A stretch of DNA of 64,000 nt from Panulirus ornatus (lineage: Eukaryota; Arthropoda; Malacostraca; Decapoda; Palinuridae): contig NC_092261.1 of NCBI RefSeq assembly GCF_036320965.1, forward strand, positions 10,387,697-10,451,696, read 5' to 3'. Of this stretch, positions 11,906 through 26,030 are shown piece by piece; position 1 is the first letter of the stretch, and every line of letters starts with the position of its first letter. The position numbers and the translations under genes were made by a program. A model generated the notes under the pieces. The model worked only from the letters and a program-made list of their open reading frames with translations, was not told the origin of the DNA and ran no database searches.

Positions 11906-12125
11906 AACGGGTGAAGGACAACGTTATCTTTAGTATACACGGGAGTCACAATAATCCCTGTAACTTCCTTCCACCAGCAGCATCAAGTCACTCCACATGC
12001 AATCACTCTGCGTGTATTACCGGCCCGAGCCTCGCCCGTGGTATAGTGGCTCTGTATGAATTGATTCGTGGTCCACGAGATGCGTCAGTTACCGAAGAGC
12101 GGTAGTGATGCCTGCCGGATATAAG

Positions 12126-12128
<3 letters not shown>

Positions 12129-12165
<37 letters not shown>
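12129..12165. repeat. (GA)n microsatellite
   Basis: About 18 GA units. Confidence 0.97.
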
Positions 12166-12171
<6 letters not shown>

Positions 12172-12950
12172 GAGAGGTGAGTGTATCTATTCCCTACACG
12201 TCTGACTGATCCCTGGTGTTGCATGTCAACTCAGGACACGAGCTATCGAACTAATGAATAAGGAGAGACAGGCTGAAGGAAAAAGGGAAGTATGTAAACC
12301 CAAGACTGATGATGAAGTCTTTTACACCGACGACCTTTGCAACCAGGTGAAGAAAAAAAGGGGGCACAGCCTCTTAGTATGAGGTAAGGTCATCAAAGAA
12401 TGCGCGTGATTAGGAGAATGAAAGAAACGGCAGGTGAAGCAAATGGGAATAAGAAACTGAAAGACCAATTTCCAGTCACCTGGGATTCATTCAAAGAGGC
12501 ATGACACATGCGTGTTGTAACATTGCATTAGGTACGTACCAAGCCCTTCGAAGCAGGAACAGAAGCATACTTTATAGTTGGACATCAGATACCATCTAGG
12601 GTTCTGGATCTCTCAAAACAGTCATGGTGTAAGAAAAATGGTGTCCCACTCACAGAAAACTAGTTTTAAGCCCAGGGAGTGTCGGTGGGGTGAGGAGCAA
12701 TCAGAGGCGGCAGGTCTCACCGAACGAACCACAGTCAGGAAAGAGGTGGGAACCATGGACTGCTTAAGGCTGTCTTTTAGCCTCGCATCGTCGGTACAGC
12801 CACCACGAAGACTTACGAGATTCTCAGCCCCACATAAAGCCAGGAACTGTGGGGACCATATCCCCCCCGCCCTCAACATTCTACGACGTTTATGGATGAC
12901 ACCAGAGATAAAAAAAGAAAAAAAGATAAAAGGGGGGACTACCTACAGAG

Positions 12951-12954
<4 letters not shown>

Positions 12955-12987
<33 letters not shown>
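12955..12987. repeat. (AG)n microsatellite
   Basis: About 16 AG units, following an A/G-rich run. Confidence 0.96.
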
Positions 12988-12993
<6 letters not shown>

Positions 12994-13723
12994 AGGGGGA
13001 GACGAGATGGGATGGTAGCGCATCGGAACCATAAAGTACCATATAAAACCAATGTGAGATACTTGTATATATAAAGAAGCTGGAGTAGAAATATGACACT
13101 GGCACAACGCCATGTGTCAGCGTCACATACGGAAACATCAACGGTGGGTGATCAATTCTATTCAAACTTTCTTCAAAAACTCTGGTTGTTGTTGATGCCG
13201 GGAGACTGTAGTCGCCTGTCCTTACCAGATGTATAAGCGAGATTTCTACCATCGCAAAAGCATCGGAATACCAGCAAAGATAACCTAAAAAACAAAAGTA
13301 CAATATCTAAGAAAGATAAATACATTATTGCGAGCTAGTAAACATCGCACTGTAACTGATGATGGGAGAACTAAAATCAGTAATGAAATGTAAACAGCCT
13401 ACGAACGAGAGAGGAAGCAGACAAAGAAGAGTAAGCTGAACTAACGTAAGGAAAATAGAAAAAAAGAAAACATACAGTGCAGTAACCAAGCCACCGGAAG
13501 TTTCAGTGTCTCTAAAGACTAAATACTTAAAGGGGGAGGGAAAAAACAGATAGAAAACGGCACTCGGGAGACTAAAAACCTTTTTACGGGGGGGACTAAC
13601 AGACAAAAAATATGAACCCGTCCAATTGAAAACAATAGGAGGTGAACAGCCAAAAATAACCCAATTCCCCTCCTCCGCTAATACTACTCTGCCCCCCGGA
13701 CATAAGCGACACTTCTCTCGCAC

Positions 13724-13747
13724 CAACAACAACAACAACAACAACAG
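13724..13747. repeat. (CAA)n microsatellite
   Basis: Eight perfect trinucleotide units. Confidence 0.95.
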
Positions 13748-13929
13748 GTGACGCTTACAAAGAGAGAAAATCTAGTTAACTTCGCCATAAACTGCGGCAT
13801 TACAGGGGGCAAATACGTGGTAGTTAGCGTGAGTTATGTGTTCCGTGGCGTGTTTTATGAGGCTACCGTGCGAGCCTACGGTGATGATCACCTCCTGGCC
13901 TGGCCTGGTTGGCTGGCTTGACTGGGTCG

Positions 13930-14450
13930 GTGTGCCGAGCTGCTGTCCTCCTGCCACTATTATGGCTGGTAGGGAAGGGTCTGCTGCCACGGGTGCATGG
14001 GGTTAGGGAAGGGTTTGCTGCCACGGGTGTATGGGGTTTGGGAGGGTCTCCTGCCACGGGGTGTATGGAGTTAGGGAGGGTCTGCTGCCACGGGTGCATG
14101 GGGTTAGGGAGGGTCTGTTGCCACTGTTGTCTACGGGGTTGGGGAGGGTCTACTGCCACGGATGTGCGGGATTGGGGAGGGTCTGCTGCCACTGCTGTAT
14201 GTGGTTAGGGAGGGTCTGCTGCCACGGGTGTATGAGGTTGGGGAGGGTCTGCTGCCACTGCTGTATGTGGTTAGGGAGGGTGTGTTGCCACTGTTGTCTA
14301 AGGGTTAGGGAGGGTCTGTTGCCACTGTTGTCTACGGGGTTGAGGAGGGTCTACTGCCACGGATGTGCGGGACTGGGGAGGGGCTCTGCTGCCACAACTG
14401 TACGGGTTTGGCGAGGGTCTGCTACCACTATCATGGTCAGTAGTGGAAGG
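13930..14450 (+). repeat. Minisatellite of about 30-36 bp
   Basis: About 15 copies of a unit with constant parts GGGAGGGTCTGCTGCCAC and a variable middle (GGGTGTATGGGGTTA, TGTTGTCTACGGGGTT, GATGTGCGGGATTG). Variant types recur in blocks, e.g. the TGTTGTCTACGG and GATGTGCGGGA types appear together at about 14120-14180 and again at about 14320-14390. This indicates block duplication. Open frames on both strands are by-products of units that are often multiples of three. Confidence 0.92.
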
Positions 14451-14570
14451 ACCTAGTAACACTGCTCCTCTGCAGAAGAAGACTCAGTCTTCCTGAGGGC
14501 AATATTCATCTGTGAATCAGCCAAGAACAAGACAATCCCTTTTTTTTCTGACCTTACCCATGAATATAAA

Positions 14571-14650
14571 TACCACACGAGAAGATCAACGATATTAACG
14601 CGTAAAACTAAGTACCACACGATAAGATCAACGATCTTAACGCGTAAAAC
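14571..14650 (+). repeat. 42-bp tandem duplication
   Basis: Two copies, 14571-14612 and 14613-14650, starting TACCACACGA and ending TTAACGCGTAAAAC. Three differences. Confidence 0.93.
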
Positions 14651-15563
14651 GAGGATTGCTGCAGTACGAAGGCGAGAGCGACGCTTTTGAAAAGTACACG
14701 CAAGTATGTTACTGAGTAGCTCTAAACATTGATCAGCTGTTGTCCGCTGGTTAAAAGAGAATACAAATGAATTCAAAGAGCAACGGTCCATCGGGTCCCA
14801 TCGAGGTTGTTCGGGAGGGTGGAAGATGTCGCAACTTTACATTTGAGTGAAGTAAAAGCAGAAAGGTACGGGCATACTTCAAAGGAGAATGAACACTGGG
14901 AACTGTCAACGAGACAACAGAGGCGCAAATAATGTCTGTCGCGGACTTGAATAGAAATAGTCATCATTTCTATTCTTGATACGTGTCTATTGTACTGTTT
15001 TCACCCTCTCTAGATGGAAATATCAATCCATATGTCAAGAGTCCCACATTTCTTACGGATCGTGTTCACAGTACAGTTGCACTTCAGTGGAGCCTTTTGA
15101 CGCGTGATGTACCAAGGACAAGCGCTGGTACTAGCTAGCATGGTGGTTCGCGTCTCACACACACACAGAAATGATCCGAGTTGGTCTGGAAAATCGAGTT
15201 TGTTTGTCGACTGCATATCACTCGTCATGCTACTAACACTTCACTCACGCTTTGTTGTCCATGATCGACAATGTTCCATCTTTTATCATATAACTGTTTT
15301 CAGCCTCATCTAATATTTTTTTTTTTTCGAAAGCTTGAATATGAGAGTTGAATTTTGCGAGCGGATATTGCATCGAGGCTTCAGTCGACGGTAATTTCCG
15401 TGAACGCAAACAGTTCGTTATACAAATCAACACATGCATGCGAATGTTCAGTTAGCGACGGGACTGCGAAAATAACACGACGCGTGGTAATGCAGTTTCA
15501 AGCCATACTTAAAGAAGCTGTTTTTGCTTCGCCTTCTCATCAACGCATTACGACGAATGGAAA
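14651..15563. other. Non-coding stretch, nothing recognised
   Basis: Short frames only. No repeat family recognised. Confidence 0.55.
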
Positions 15564-15697
15564 AAGAAGAAAACAAAAAAAGCTTCGAGACGTTCTACAG
15601 AGTTTATAAGCTCAACGAAGAATAAAAGAATGGTAAGAAGAAAACAAAAGCTTTTGAGACGTTCCACAGAGTTTATAAGCTCAACGAAGAATAAAAA
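15564..15697 (+). repeat. Tandem duplication with a period of about 71 bp
   Basis: AAGAAGAAAACAAAA...AGTTTATAAGCTCAACGAAG occurs at 15564-15627 and again at 15635-15697 with few changes. Confidence 0.93.
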
Positions 15698-16005
15698 CCA
15701 ATCGAGTCTCACGTAATTACACTCCGTCCATAGCTAATCCACGTGATGAAAACTGGCAGCGGAGTTAATGATCCCCCGATAGATCTCTCATATCAGCATG
15801 TACCTCAGGCAACTAACCCATCAGCAATCATCACTCGACTGTTAACACTCTGTAGGTATGGATGGTTGTGGGGGCGAGGCTGCTAATGTGTCAGTCAATA
15901 GGAAGAACAGACGCTCGAGTGACTGGTAAACAACGAGGGAAAAGAAACCCCGGTGATACAAGAAACCTTAATGTTTACGTTTATCATGGCCCGGTAACCT
16001 GAACT

Positions 16006-16007
<2 letters not shown>

Positions 16008-16085
<78 letters not shown>
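16008..16085. repeat. (GA)n microsatellite
   Basis: About 39 perfect units. First of two large GA tracts 130 bp apart. Confidence 0.98.
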
Positions 16086-16086
<1 letters not shown>

Positions 16087-16215
16087 GTAGGAACGGAAGT
16101 GAAAGGCAGAAAGACGGAGGAGAAGCAGGGATGAGGAAGGGAAGAAAAGAGACAGACTGACGGAACTGACGTAGGAAAAACTAACTGGGACTGTTAAAAC
16201 ACAGACGGGTGGACA

Positions 16216-16217
<2 letters not shown>

Positions 16218-16298
<81 letters not shown>
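16218..16298. repeat. (GA)n microsatellite
   Basis: About 40 perfect units. Confidence 0.98.
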
Positions 16299-16301
<3 letters not shown>

Positions 16302-17126
16302 TGTAAAGAGAGGTAAACATCTGGAGAAATGGATCCCCAGAAAATCGTCGGCAACATAGCCGGAAATACAAAATCGTCAGGAGGAAATACCTGCCGGGAG
16401 CTTGCGGGGGAGGGAGGTGGGGAAATGACGGTGGGAGGAGGTTGGTAGCTCCCCCTTGTCATTTCTCTCCACAGTCGCGTAATGTCTTCCTTATTTGTAT
16501 CCCGATGAAACTGTGAAGCCACGCACGGAACGGAAAGGAACCTGGTCCCTGCGCACTTCACCGACGCACCACCGCACTTCACACACTCTATCTAACGCAA
16601 GCAGGTCGAGTTCTAGTACAGAGCGGCGTCGCTAGCGACATCAAGTGCGAACGAACCGCGCTGGCTTCGTGCAGGACAGAGACACCCAAATGTGGTGGTT
16701 TGAACTTTGGAAATAATGCGAATATGAAGTTACCTGGTGATTTGAGAATACATATTCTTGGTAAGAGAGACCCTATCCACAACACAATGTTGCCTACATT
16801 ACAACATTACTTGTTCCAACTGGTTCATAAACTTGTAACAATCTCATGTTAGCATTTTCAAACTGTAACATCACCAGCGCCTCTCTTGTGCGAAGCCATA
16901 TGGTTCATTTGCGTTGCGTTGGATTTGGTGCTGAAGATCTTTCAGTTGTTAGATGTCGCTTGACTCTGACGCCTTAATGACCCTAGCAAGTGATAGACTC
17001 AACGTCCAAACACCCATCCAACCCACCGTTGTTTGGTATTCCTGTCCTTCTCTTATTTGGCTATGGAACTCCTAAGGCTGGAAAGTATGGGATACTAACG
17101 AAGGGGACATGGAACTTCCTTGAAGT
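16299..17126. other. Non-coding stretch, nothing recognised
   Basis: No supported gene. Confidence 0.55.
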
Positions 17127-17204
17127 GAAGTTACCAGATACCTCCAAAATCTTATCGTTGTGTTTGAAATTACCGGATACTTCCAAAATCCTATCGTTGT
17201 GCTT
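17127..17204 (+). repeat. 39-bp tandem duplication
   Basis: Two 39-bp units (17127-17165, 17166-17204) around TCCAAAATC.TATCGTTGTG, with five or six differences. Confidence 0.93.
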
Positions 17205-18562
17205 GTTGGTAAAATATACTTGAACATCTAAGACTCGTACGAAAGAAGGCATATATGACTAGAATAAATATAGATATACAAGAAGAAAGACGATTCGGAA
17301 AATCTGGTAGCGATCCGAACCACACATTTCAATACAAAAACAATGTAGTAATACTTCAGCTAAATCTTATTTCATATCCGTGTTGTATGTGGTGTCATAG
17401 CCTCTGCGTTCCATTCTCCATAAAGGTCCATTGACAAGAATGAAACGGCCGCTGTAGCCATATACTACCGACAAAATTTGATTAATGTATTCATTGTTTC
17501 GAATGTGGATTCGTATCTTTTGAACATCTATAGTCGTTCATACTCCGAAATAAATTCTATGATTACGGGAAAAAAATCAGCATACACTGGCTTGATAATA
17601 CCCTAAGGAGCTAAATAATGACGTCCTGACATTTAGTATATATCTGTCTACTTCTTTATGTTTCTTTCAGTAAAAGTATATGGAGTTTCCAACGACATTA
17701 GTCAACCCTCTCATTTTCTTATCGTTTTCTTTCATACCCACATATTAGTCAATGGCACTTGTCTCAATAGCTACCTGTAACAATTTTCAAAAGGAGTTTC
17801 ACCAGGCTAGTAAATGACACTGTTTCACTAATCAAATGATATCTAACCTTTTAAGGAATTAAGGTAAAGTATACAACATGAAGAAGGAATTTTACCCCAT
17901 ATGATAATAGGTTAAAGAAAATGATCAGGATTCTCAATCTGTTTCGAATCCCGTCGAATCCGCGGTTGGCGATCCCTTTCTTGTTATGTGTACAGGAACG
18001 TTGTAAAATTAGCTGGTGCGGGGAAAATGGCACGTAGGCCAACCCCTTTGTGGTGTGGGTGTGGTGTGGTGTGGCAGTTAGCTCAGACCCAACTACCAGT
18101 TACGTTGCTAACGTTAGACAAGGTAGCCATAGAGCAACAGATGGATTCAGAATCATAGTCGGAGACGGATTGTTCCTCCTGTAAACATGGACTCTGGTAA
18201 ATAATGTCAGGCGTTGTAAATTACATCGTAAATTACATGAATTTCGGGAAAGACCACAAACTTATAAACGTCCCAAGACGTTCGTAAACTCTAGCATTTT
18301 GGGTTAGGATGTGTGAAGCTGTTTCTTCGCGTAATGCAAACGCATCATCCTCTAGGGTGGATTAAATATCTTAAGTCTCCCAAAAGAACGTTTTCCAAAC
18401 GTGTACAAATCGACAGAACATTTTCTACGTTCCAAGCGTTTAGAGACGGTCAACCGAACATTTACGAATATTTGGAAAAAACGTTTTTACTGTAGCTTCT
18501 CTTTTTCATGTTAGCTGATACGGCACGGGCAATTTTATGCTCTACTTAAGGCCATATCATTA

Positions 18563-18565
<3 letters not shown>
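17205..18565. other. AT-rich non-coding stretch, nothing recognised
   Basis: No frame above 63 codons. Confidence 0.6.

Positions 18566-18626
<61 letters not shown>
18566..18626. repeat. (AT)n microsatellite
   Basis: About 30 perfect units. It abuts the SINE 3' fragment at 18627. Confidence 0.98.
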
Positions 18627-18628
<2 letters not shown>

Positions 18629-18668
18629 CAAGACGAAGCCGGGTACCAATTTTATCGACCAACCAATT
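18627..18668 (-). mobile_element. SINE 3'-end fragment (candidate)
   Basis: Plus-strand GTACCAATTTTATCGACC (18643-18660) matches GTACCCATTTATCGACC at 35328-35344 with small differences, and the preceding GACGAAGCC resembles TAGCCTAAGCC there. Both copies end at a dinucleotide tract on the same side, which on the minus strand is the 3' tail. The rest of the element is missing or too diverged. Confidence 0.55.
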
Positions 18669-19225
18669 CTGTTATCGCGTTAGGATACATCTGTTAAAGA
18701 GTGGTCAGCCGTTCTTTCAAAATGCGAATATTTGATTGATGTCTGTGTGATGAATTGTCATTACGCTGCCACGCGAATTGGAGAGTTATGGTGAATGTTA
18801 TTATAACCAATCGGTATAATATGTCGTTGTCAGAGCCCAAACTCCCGTTATGTCTTCCCGCTATCCCATACCCTACTCCAACTATCGCTTTCGTATTGTT
18901 TACTGCGTCTGAATTTCGCTTTCCCTAAAGGAACCAACAACTCAGTCAGGCAAGGAATTCCTCCTGTAGGTGTTTACATCCACCGTTCTGATAGGTTTCA
19001 TTGTGCCTGTGTGGAATAACAGTGAACGATATCGCTGGCTTCTCAGTATCTGTGCAGGGATGATCAACGGGGAGGGAACTGAACGAGGCATAAAAGCTTT
19101 GGCAACAGATCAATTGAAACTTAATCCGTCTCTCAGTAAAGGATGAGACTGTAGAGACGGTGGAGTACAGAGTGAGAGACCAGATTGAGGGCAGTATGGT
19201 CCTGGGAGGGCTGGGTGATGCAGCA
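18669..19225. other. Non-coding stretch, nothing recognised
   Basis: No supported gene. Confidence 0.55.

Positions 19226-19270
<45 letters not shown>
19226..19270. repeat. (AC)n microsatellite
   Basis: About 22 perfect units, followed directly by the 37-bp duplication. Confidence 0.98.
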
Positions 19271-19271
<1 letters not shown>

Positions 19272-19342
19272 ATTGTAAAAGAAGACATTTCTTGGAGCAG
19301 AATACACCATTGTAAAAGAAGACATTTCTTGGAGCAGAATAA
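19271..19342 (+). repeat. 37-bp tandem duplication
   Basis: CATTGTAAAAGAAGACATTT begins at 19271 and again at 19308. The 37-bp period includes a piece of the adjoining (AC)n, so the duplication happened after that tract existed. Confidence 0.95.
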
Positions 19343-19548
19343 GTTTTTCTCTTTTATCTTACAAAACGCGGTTTGTGAGGAGGCAAGGTGACTGGTTGAT
19401 GATATCTATTTAGTTGAGAAAGACATTAAAACAGAACTGATGGTAAATCTGTGTAAATCACCATTTGTTTAAATCACTGAATACACAAAGACACTCACTC
19501 ATACGAGACCACAGCAAGGAATACAAGTATAATGGGAAACACCTCGTT

Positions 19549-22500
19549 CCATCGTGCTGGAGGTTACCTAAGGGTCGTACCATCGTGCTGGAGGTTACCT
19601 AAGGGTCGTACCATCGTGCTGGAGGTTACCTAAGGGTCGTACCATCGTGCTGGAGGTTACCTAAGGGTCGTACCATCGTGCTGGAGGTTACCCAAGGGTC
19701 GTACCATCGTGCTGGAGGTTACCCAAGGGTCGTACCATCGTGCTGGAGGTTACCTAAGGGTCGTACCATCGTGCTGGAGGTTACCTAAGGGTCGTACCAT
19801 CGTGCTGGAGGTTACCCAAGGGTCGTACCATCGTGCTGGAGGTTACCTAAGGGTCGTACCATCGTGCTGGAGGTTACCCAAGGGTCGTACCATCGTGCTG
19901 GAGGTTACCCAAGGGTCGTACCATCGTGCTGGAGGTTACCTAAGGGTCGTACCATCGTGCTGGAGGTTACCTAAGGGTCGTACCATCGTGCTGGAGGTTA
20001 CCTAAGGGTCGTACCATCGTGCTGGAGGTTACCTAAGGGTCGTACCATCGTGCTGGAGGTTACCCAAGGGTCGTACCATCGTGCTGGAGGTTACCCAAGG
20101 GTCGTACCATCGTGCTGGAGGTTACCTAAGGGTCGTACCATCGTGCTGGAGGTTACCTAAGGGTCGTACCATCGTGCTGGAGGTTACCCAAGGGTCGTAC
20201 CATCGTGCTGGAGGTTACCTAAGGGTCGTACCATCGTGCTGGAGGTTACCCAAGGGTCGTACCATCGTGCTGGAGGTTACCCAAGGGTCGTACCATCGTG
20301 CTGGAGGTTACCCAAGGGTCGTACCATCGTGCTGGAGGTTACCCAAGGGTCGTACCATCGTGCTGGAGGTTACCCAAGGGTCGTACCATCGTGCTGGAGG
20401 TTACCCAAGGGTCGTACCATCGTGCTGGAGGTTACCCAAGGGTCGTACCATCGTGCTGGAGGTTACCTAAGGGTCGTACCATCGTGCTGGAGGTTACCTA
20501 AGGGTCGTACCATCGTGCTGGAGGTTACCTAAGGGTCGTACCATCGTGCTGGAGGTTACCTAAGGGTCGTACCATCGTGCTGGAGGTTACCTAAGGGTCG
20601 TACCATCGTGCTGGAGGTTACCCAAGGGTCGTACCATCGTGCTGGAGGTTACCTAAGGGTCGTACCATCGTGCTGGAGGTTACCCAAGGGTCGTACCATC
20701 GTGCTGGAGGTTACCTAAGGGTCGTACCATCGTGCTGGAGGTTACCCAAGGGTCGTACCATCGTGCTGGAGGTTACCCAAGGGTCGTACCATCGTGCTGG
20801 AGGTTACCCAAGGGTCGTACCATCGTGCTGGAGGTTACCCAAGGGTCGTACCATCGTGCTGGAGGTTACCTAAGGGTCGTACCATCGTGCTGGAGGTTAC
20901 CTAAGGGTCGTACCATCGTGCTGGAGGTTACCTAAGGGTCGTACCATCGTGCTGGAGGTTACCCAAGGGTCGTACCATCGTGCTGGAGGTTACCTAAGGG
21001 TCGTACCATCGTGCTGGAGGTTACCCAAGGGTCGTACCATCGTGCTGGAGGTTACCTAAGGGTCGTACCATCGTGCTGGAGGTTACCTAAGGGTCGTACC
21101 ATCGTGCTGGAGGTTACCCAAGGGTCGTACCATCGTGCTGGAGGTTACCTAAGGGTCGTACCATCGTGCTGGAGGTTACCTAAGGGTCGTACCATCGTGC
21201 TGGAGGTTACCTAAGGGTCGTACCATCGTGCTGGAGGTTACCCAAGGGTCGTACCATCGTGCTGGAGGTTACCCAAGGGTCGTACCATCGTGCTGGAGGT
21301 TACCTAAGGGTCGTACCATCGTGCTGGAGGTTACCCAAGGGTCGTACCATCGTGCTGGAGGTTACCTAAGGGTCGTACCATCGTGCTGGAGGTTACCTAA
21401 GGGTCGTACCATCGTGCTGGAGGTTACCTAAGGGTCGTACCATCGTGCTGGAGGTTACCCAAGGGTCGTACCATCGTGCTGGAGGTTACCCAAGGGTCGT
21501 ACCATCGTGCTGGAGGTTACCCAAGGGTCGTACCATCGTGCTGGAGGTTACCCAAGGGTCGTACCATCGTGCTGGAGGTTACCCAAGGGTCGTACCATCG
21601 TGCTGGAGGTTACCCAAGGGTCGTACCATCGTGCTGGAGGTTACCCAAGGGTCGTACCATCGTGCTGGAGGTTACCCAAGGGTCGTACCATCGTGCTGGA
21701 GGTTACCCAAGGGTCGTACCATCGTGCTGGAGGTTACCTAAGGGTCGTACCATCGTGCTGGAGGTTACCTAAGGGTCGTACCATCGTGCTGGAGGTTACC
21801 TAAGGGTCGTACCATCGTGCTGGAGGTTACCCAAGGGTCGTACCATCGTGCTGGAGGTTACCCAAGGGTCGTACCATCGTGCTGGAGGTTACCCAAGGGT
21901 CGTACCATCGTGCTGGAGGTTACCCAAGGGTCGTACCATCGTGCTGGAGGTTACCCAAGGGTCGTACCATCGTGCTGGAGGTTACCTAAGGGTCGTACCA
22001 TCGTGCTGGAGGTTACCCAAGGGTCGTACCATCGTGCTGGAGGTTACCTAAGGGTCGTACCATCGTGCTGGAGGTTACCCAAGGGTCGTACCATCGTGCT
22101 GGAGGTTACCCAAGGGTCGTACCATCGTGCTGGAGGTTACCCAAGGGTCGTACCATCGTGCTGGAGGTTACCTAAGGGTCGTACCATCGTGCTGGAGGTT
22201 ACCTAAGGGTCGTACCATCGTGCTGGAGGTTACCTAAGGGTCGTACCATCGTGCTGGAGGTTACCCAAGGGTCGTACCATCGTGCTGGAGGTTACCCAAG
22301 GGTCGTACCATCGTGCTGGAGGTTACCTAAGGGTCGTACCATCGTGCTGGAGGTTACCTAAGGGTCGTACCATCGTGCTGGAGGTTACCTAAGGGTCGTA
22401 CCATCGTGCTGGAGGTTACCCAAGGGTCGTACCATCGTGCTGGAGGTTACCTAAGGGTCGTACCATCGTGCTGGAGGTTACCCAAGGGTCGTACCATCGT

Positions 22501-24337
22501 GCTGGAGGTTACCTAAGGGTCGTACCATCGTGCTGGAGGTTACCTAAGGGTCGTACCATCGTGCTGGAGGTTACCTAAGGGTCGTACCATCGTGCTGGAG
22601 GTTACCTAAGGGTCGTACCATCGTGCTGGAGGTTACCTAAGGGTCGTACCATCGTGCTGGAGGTTACCTAAGGGTCGTACCATCGTGCTGGAGGTTACCT
22701 AAGGGTCGTACCATCGTGCTGGAGGTTACCTAAGGGTCGTACCATCGTGCTGGAGGTTACCTAAGGGTCGTACCATCGTGCTGGAGGTTACCCAAGGGTC
22801 GTACCATCGTGCTGGAGGTTACCCAAGGGTCGTACCATCGTGCTGGAGGTTACCCAAGGGTCGTACCATCGTGCTGGAGGTTACCCAAGGGTCGTACCAT
22901 CGTGCTGGAGGTTACCCAAGGGTCGTACCATCGTGCTGGAGGTTACCCAAGGGTCGTACCATCGTGCTGGAGGTTACCCAAGGGTCGTACCATCGTGCTG
23001 GAGGTTACCCAAGGGTCGTACCATCGTGCTGGAGGTTACCCAAGGGTCGTACCATCGTGCTGGAGGTTACCTAAGGGTCGTACCATCGTGCTGGAGGTTA
23101 CCTAAGGGTCGTACCATCGTGCTGGAGGTTACCTAAGGGTCGTACCATCGTGCTGGAGGTTACCTAAGGGTCGTACCATCGTGCTGGAGGTTACCTAAGG
23201 GTCGTACCATCGTGCTGGAGGTTACCTAAGGGTCGTACCATCGTGCTGGAGGTTACCTAAGGGTCGTACCATCGTGCTGGAGGTTACCCAAGGGTCGTAC
23301 CATCGTGCTGGAGGTTACCCAAGGGTCGTACCATCGTGCTGGAGGTTACCCAAGGGTCGTACCATCGTGCTGGAGGTTACCCAAGGGTCGTACCATCGTG
23401 CTGGAGGTTACCCAAGGGTCGTACCATCGTGCTGGAGGTTACCCAAGGGTCGTACCATCGTGCTGGAGGTTACCCAAGGGTCGTACCATCGTGCTGGAGG
23501 TTACCTAAGGGTCGTACCATCGTGCTGGAGGTTACCTAAGGGTCGTACCATCGTGCTGGAGGTTACCTAAGGGTCGTACCATCGTGCTGGAGGTTACCTA
23601 AGGGTCGTACCATCGTGCTGGAGGTTACCCAAGGGTCGTACCATCGTGCTGGAGGTTACCCAAGGGTCGTACCATCGTGCTGGAGGTTACCCAAGGGTCG
23701 TACCATCGTGCTGGAGGTTACCTAAGGGTCGTACCATCGTGCTGGAGGTTACCTAAGGGTCGTACCATCGTGCTGGAGGTTACCTAAGGGTCGTACCATC
23801 GTGCTGGAGGTTACCTAAGGGTCGTACCATCGTGCTGGAGGTTACCTAAGGGTCGTACCATCGTGCTGGAGGTTACCTAAGGGTCGTACCATCGTGCTGG
23901 AGGTTACCTAAGGGTCGTACCATCGTGCTGGAGGTTACCTAAGGGTCGTACCATCGTGCTGGAGGTTACCTAAGGGTCGTACCATCGTGCTGGAGGTTAC
24001 CTAAGGGTCGTACCATCGTGCTGGAGGTTACCTAAGGGTCGTACCATCGTGCTGGAGGTTACCCAAGGGTCGTACCATCGTGCTGGAGGTTACCTAAGGG
24101 TCGTACCATCGTGCTGGAGGTTACCCAAGGGTCGTACCACAGTGCTGGAGGTTACCTAAGGGTCGTACCATCGTGCTGGAGGCTACCCAAGGATCGTACC
24201 ATCGTGCTGGAGGTTACCTAAGGGTCGTACCATCGTGCTGGAGGTTACCCAAGGGTCGTACCATCGTGCTGGAGGTTACCTAAGGGTCGTACCATCGTGC
24301 TGGAGGTTACCCAAGGGTCGTACTATCGTGCTGAGGG
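19549..24337 (+). repeat. 154-copy 31-bp minisatellite
   Basis: One uninterrupted array of 154 full 31-bp units plus a broken remnant. Each unit starts CCATCGTGCTGGAGGTTACC, then T or C, then AAGGGTCGTA. Nearly all units are identical apart from unit position 21 (C/T). Other changes are confined to the last units (after 24121: CACAGTG, GGCTACCC, GGATCG, TACTATCG). A 31-bp unit shifts the reading frame each copy, and T-type units give a TAA stop in one frame, so the many short open frames here are artefacts. There are no spacers between units, so it is not a CRISPR array. Confidence 0.98.
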
Positions 24338-25671
<1,334 letters not shown>

Positions 25672-26030
25672 TCCTTACGTAAACAATAACTGAAGTGGTA
25701 TATGTTGTATGTCCTTACTTAAACAATTACTGAAGTGGCATGTGTTGCATCTCCTTACGTAAACAATAACTGAAGTGGTATATGTTGTATGTCCTTACTT
25801 AAACAATTACTGAAGTGGTATATGTTGTATTTCCTTGCATAAACAATTACTGAAGTGGTATATGTTGTATTTCCTTACTTAAACCATTACTGAAGTGGCA
25901 TGTGTTGCATCTCCTTACGTAAACAATAACTGAAGTGGTATGTGTTGTGTATTTCCTTCCTTAAAAAATTAATGAAGTGGTATGTGCTGCATTTCCCTAC
26001 TTAAACAATCATTTAAGTGGTGTGTGTGTT
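25672..26030 (+). repeat. 40-bp minisatellite
   Basis: About nine copies of a unit with CTTACTTAAACAATTACTGA and AGTGGTATATGTTGTAT. Units 1, 3 and 7 share TTACGTAAACAATAAC, while the others carry TTACTTAAACAATTAC-like sequence. The last two copies decay. Confidence 0.95.

Larger units (their letters stand above)
11906..13720. other. Non-coding stretch with two (GA)n tracts
   Basis: Apart from the (GA)n tracts listed separately, the overlapping frames at 12578-13018 and 12622-12879 have no recognisable domain. Confidence 0.5.

Noticed and set aside
11446..11949. 167-codon minus-strand open frame with an internally repeated hydrophobic peptide
   Set aside because: The peptide repeat comes directly from the DNA tandem repeat of about 50 bp at 11776-11905. 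No transporter or other family motif.
14031..14456. 141-codon plus-strand repeat protein
   Set aside because: Unit length is variable and other frames are equally open. It follows from the minisatellite.
19549..24337. Many overlapping short open frames and a CRISPR-like appearance of regular repeats
   Set aside because: Units are contiguous with no spacers, the unit is 31 bp so frames shift each copy, and T-type units create stops. It is a minisatellite.
19549..24337. Possible telomere-like array because T-type units contain CCTAA, the complement of the arthropod TTAGG
   Set aside because: Only one CCTAA per 31 bp, abolished in C-type units. No TTAGG tandem run exists anywhere in the window.
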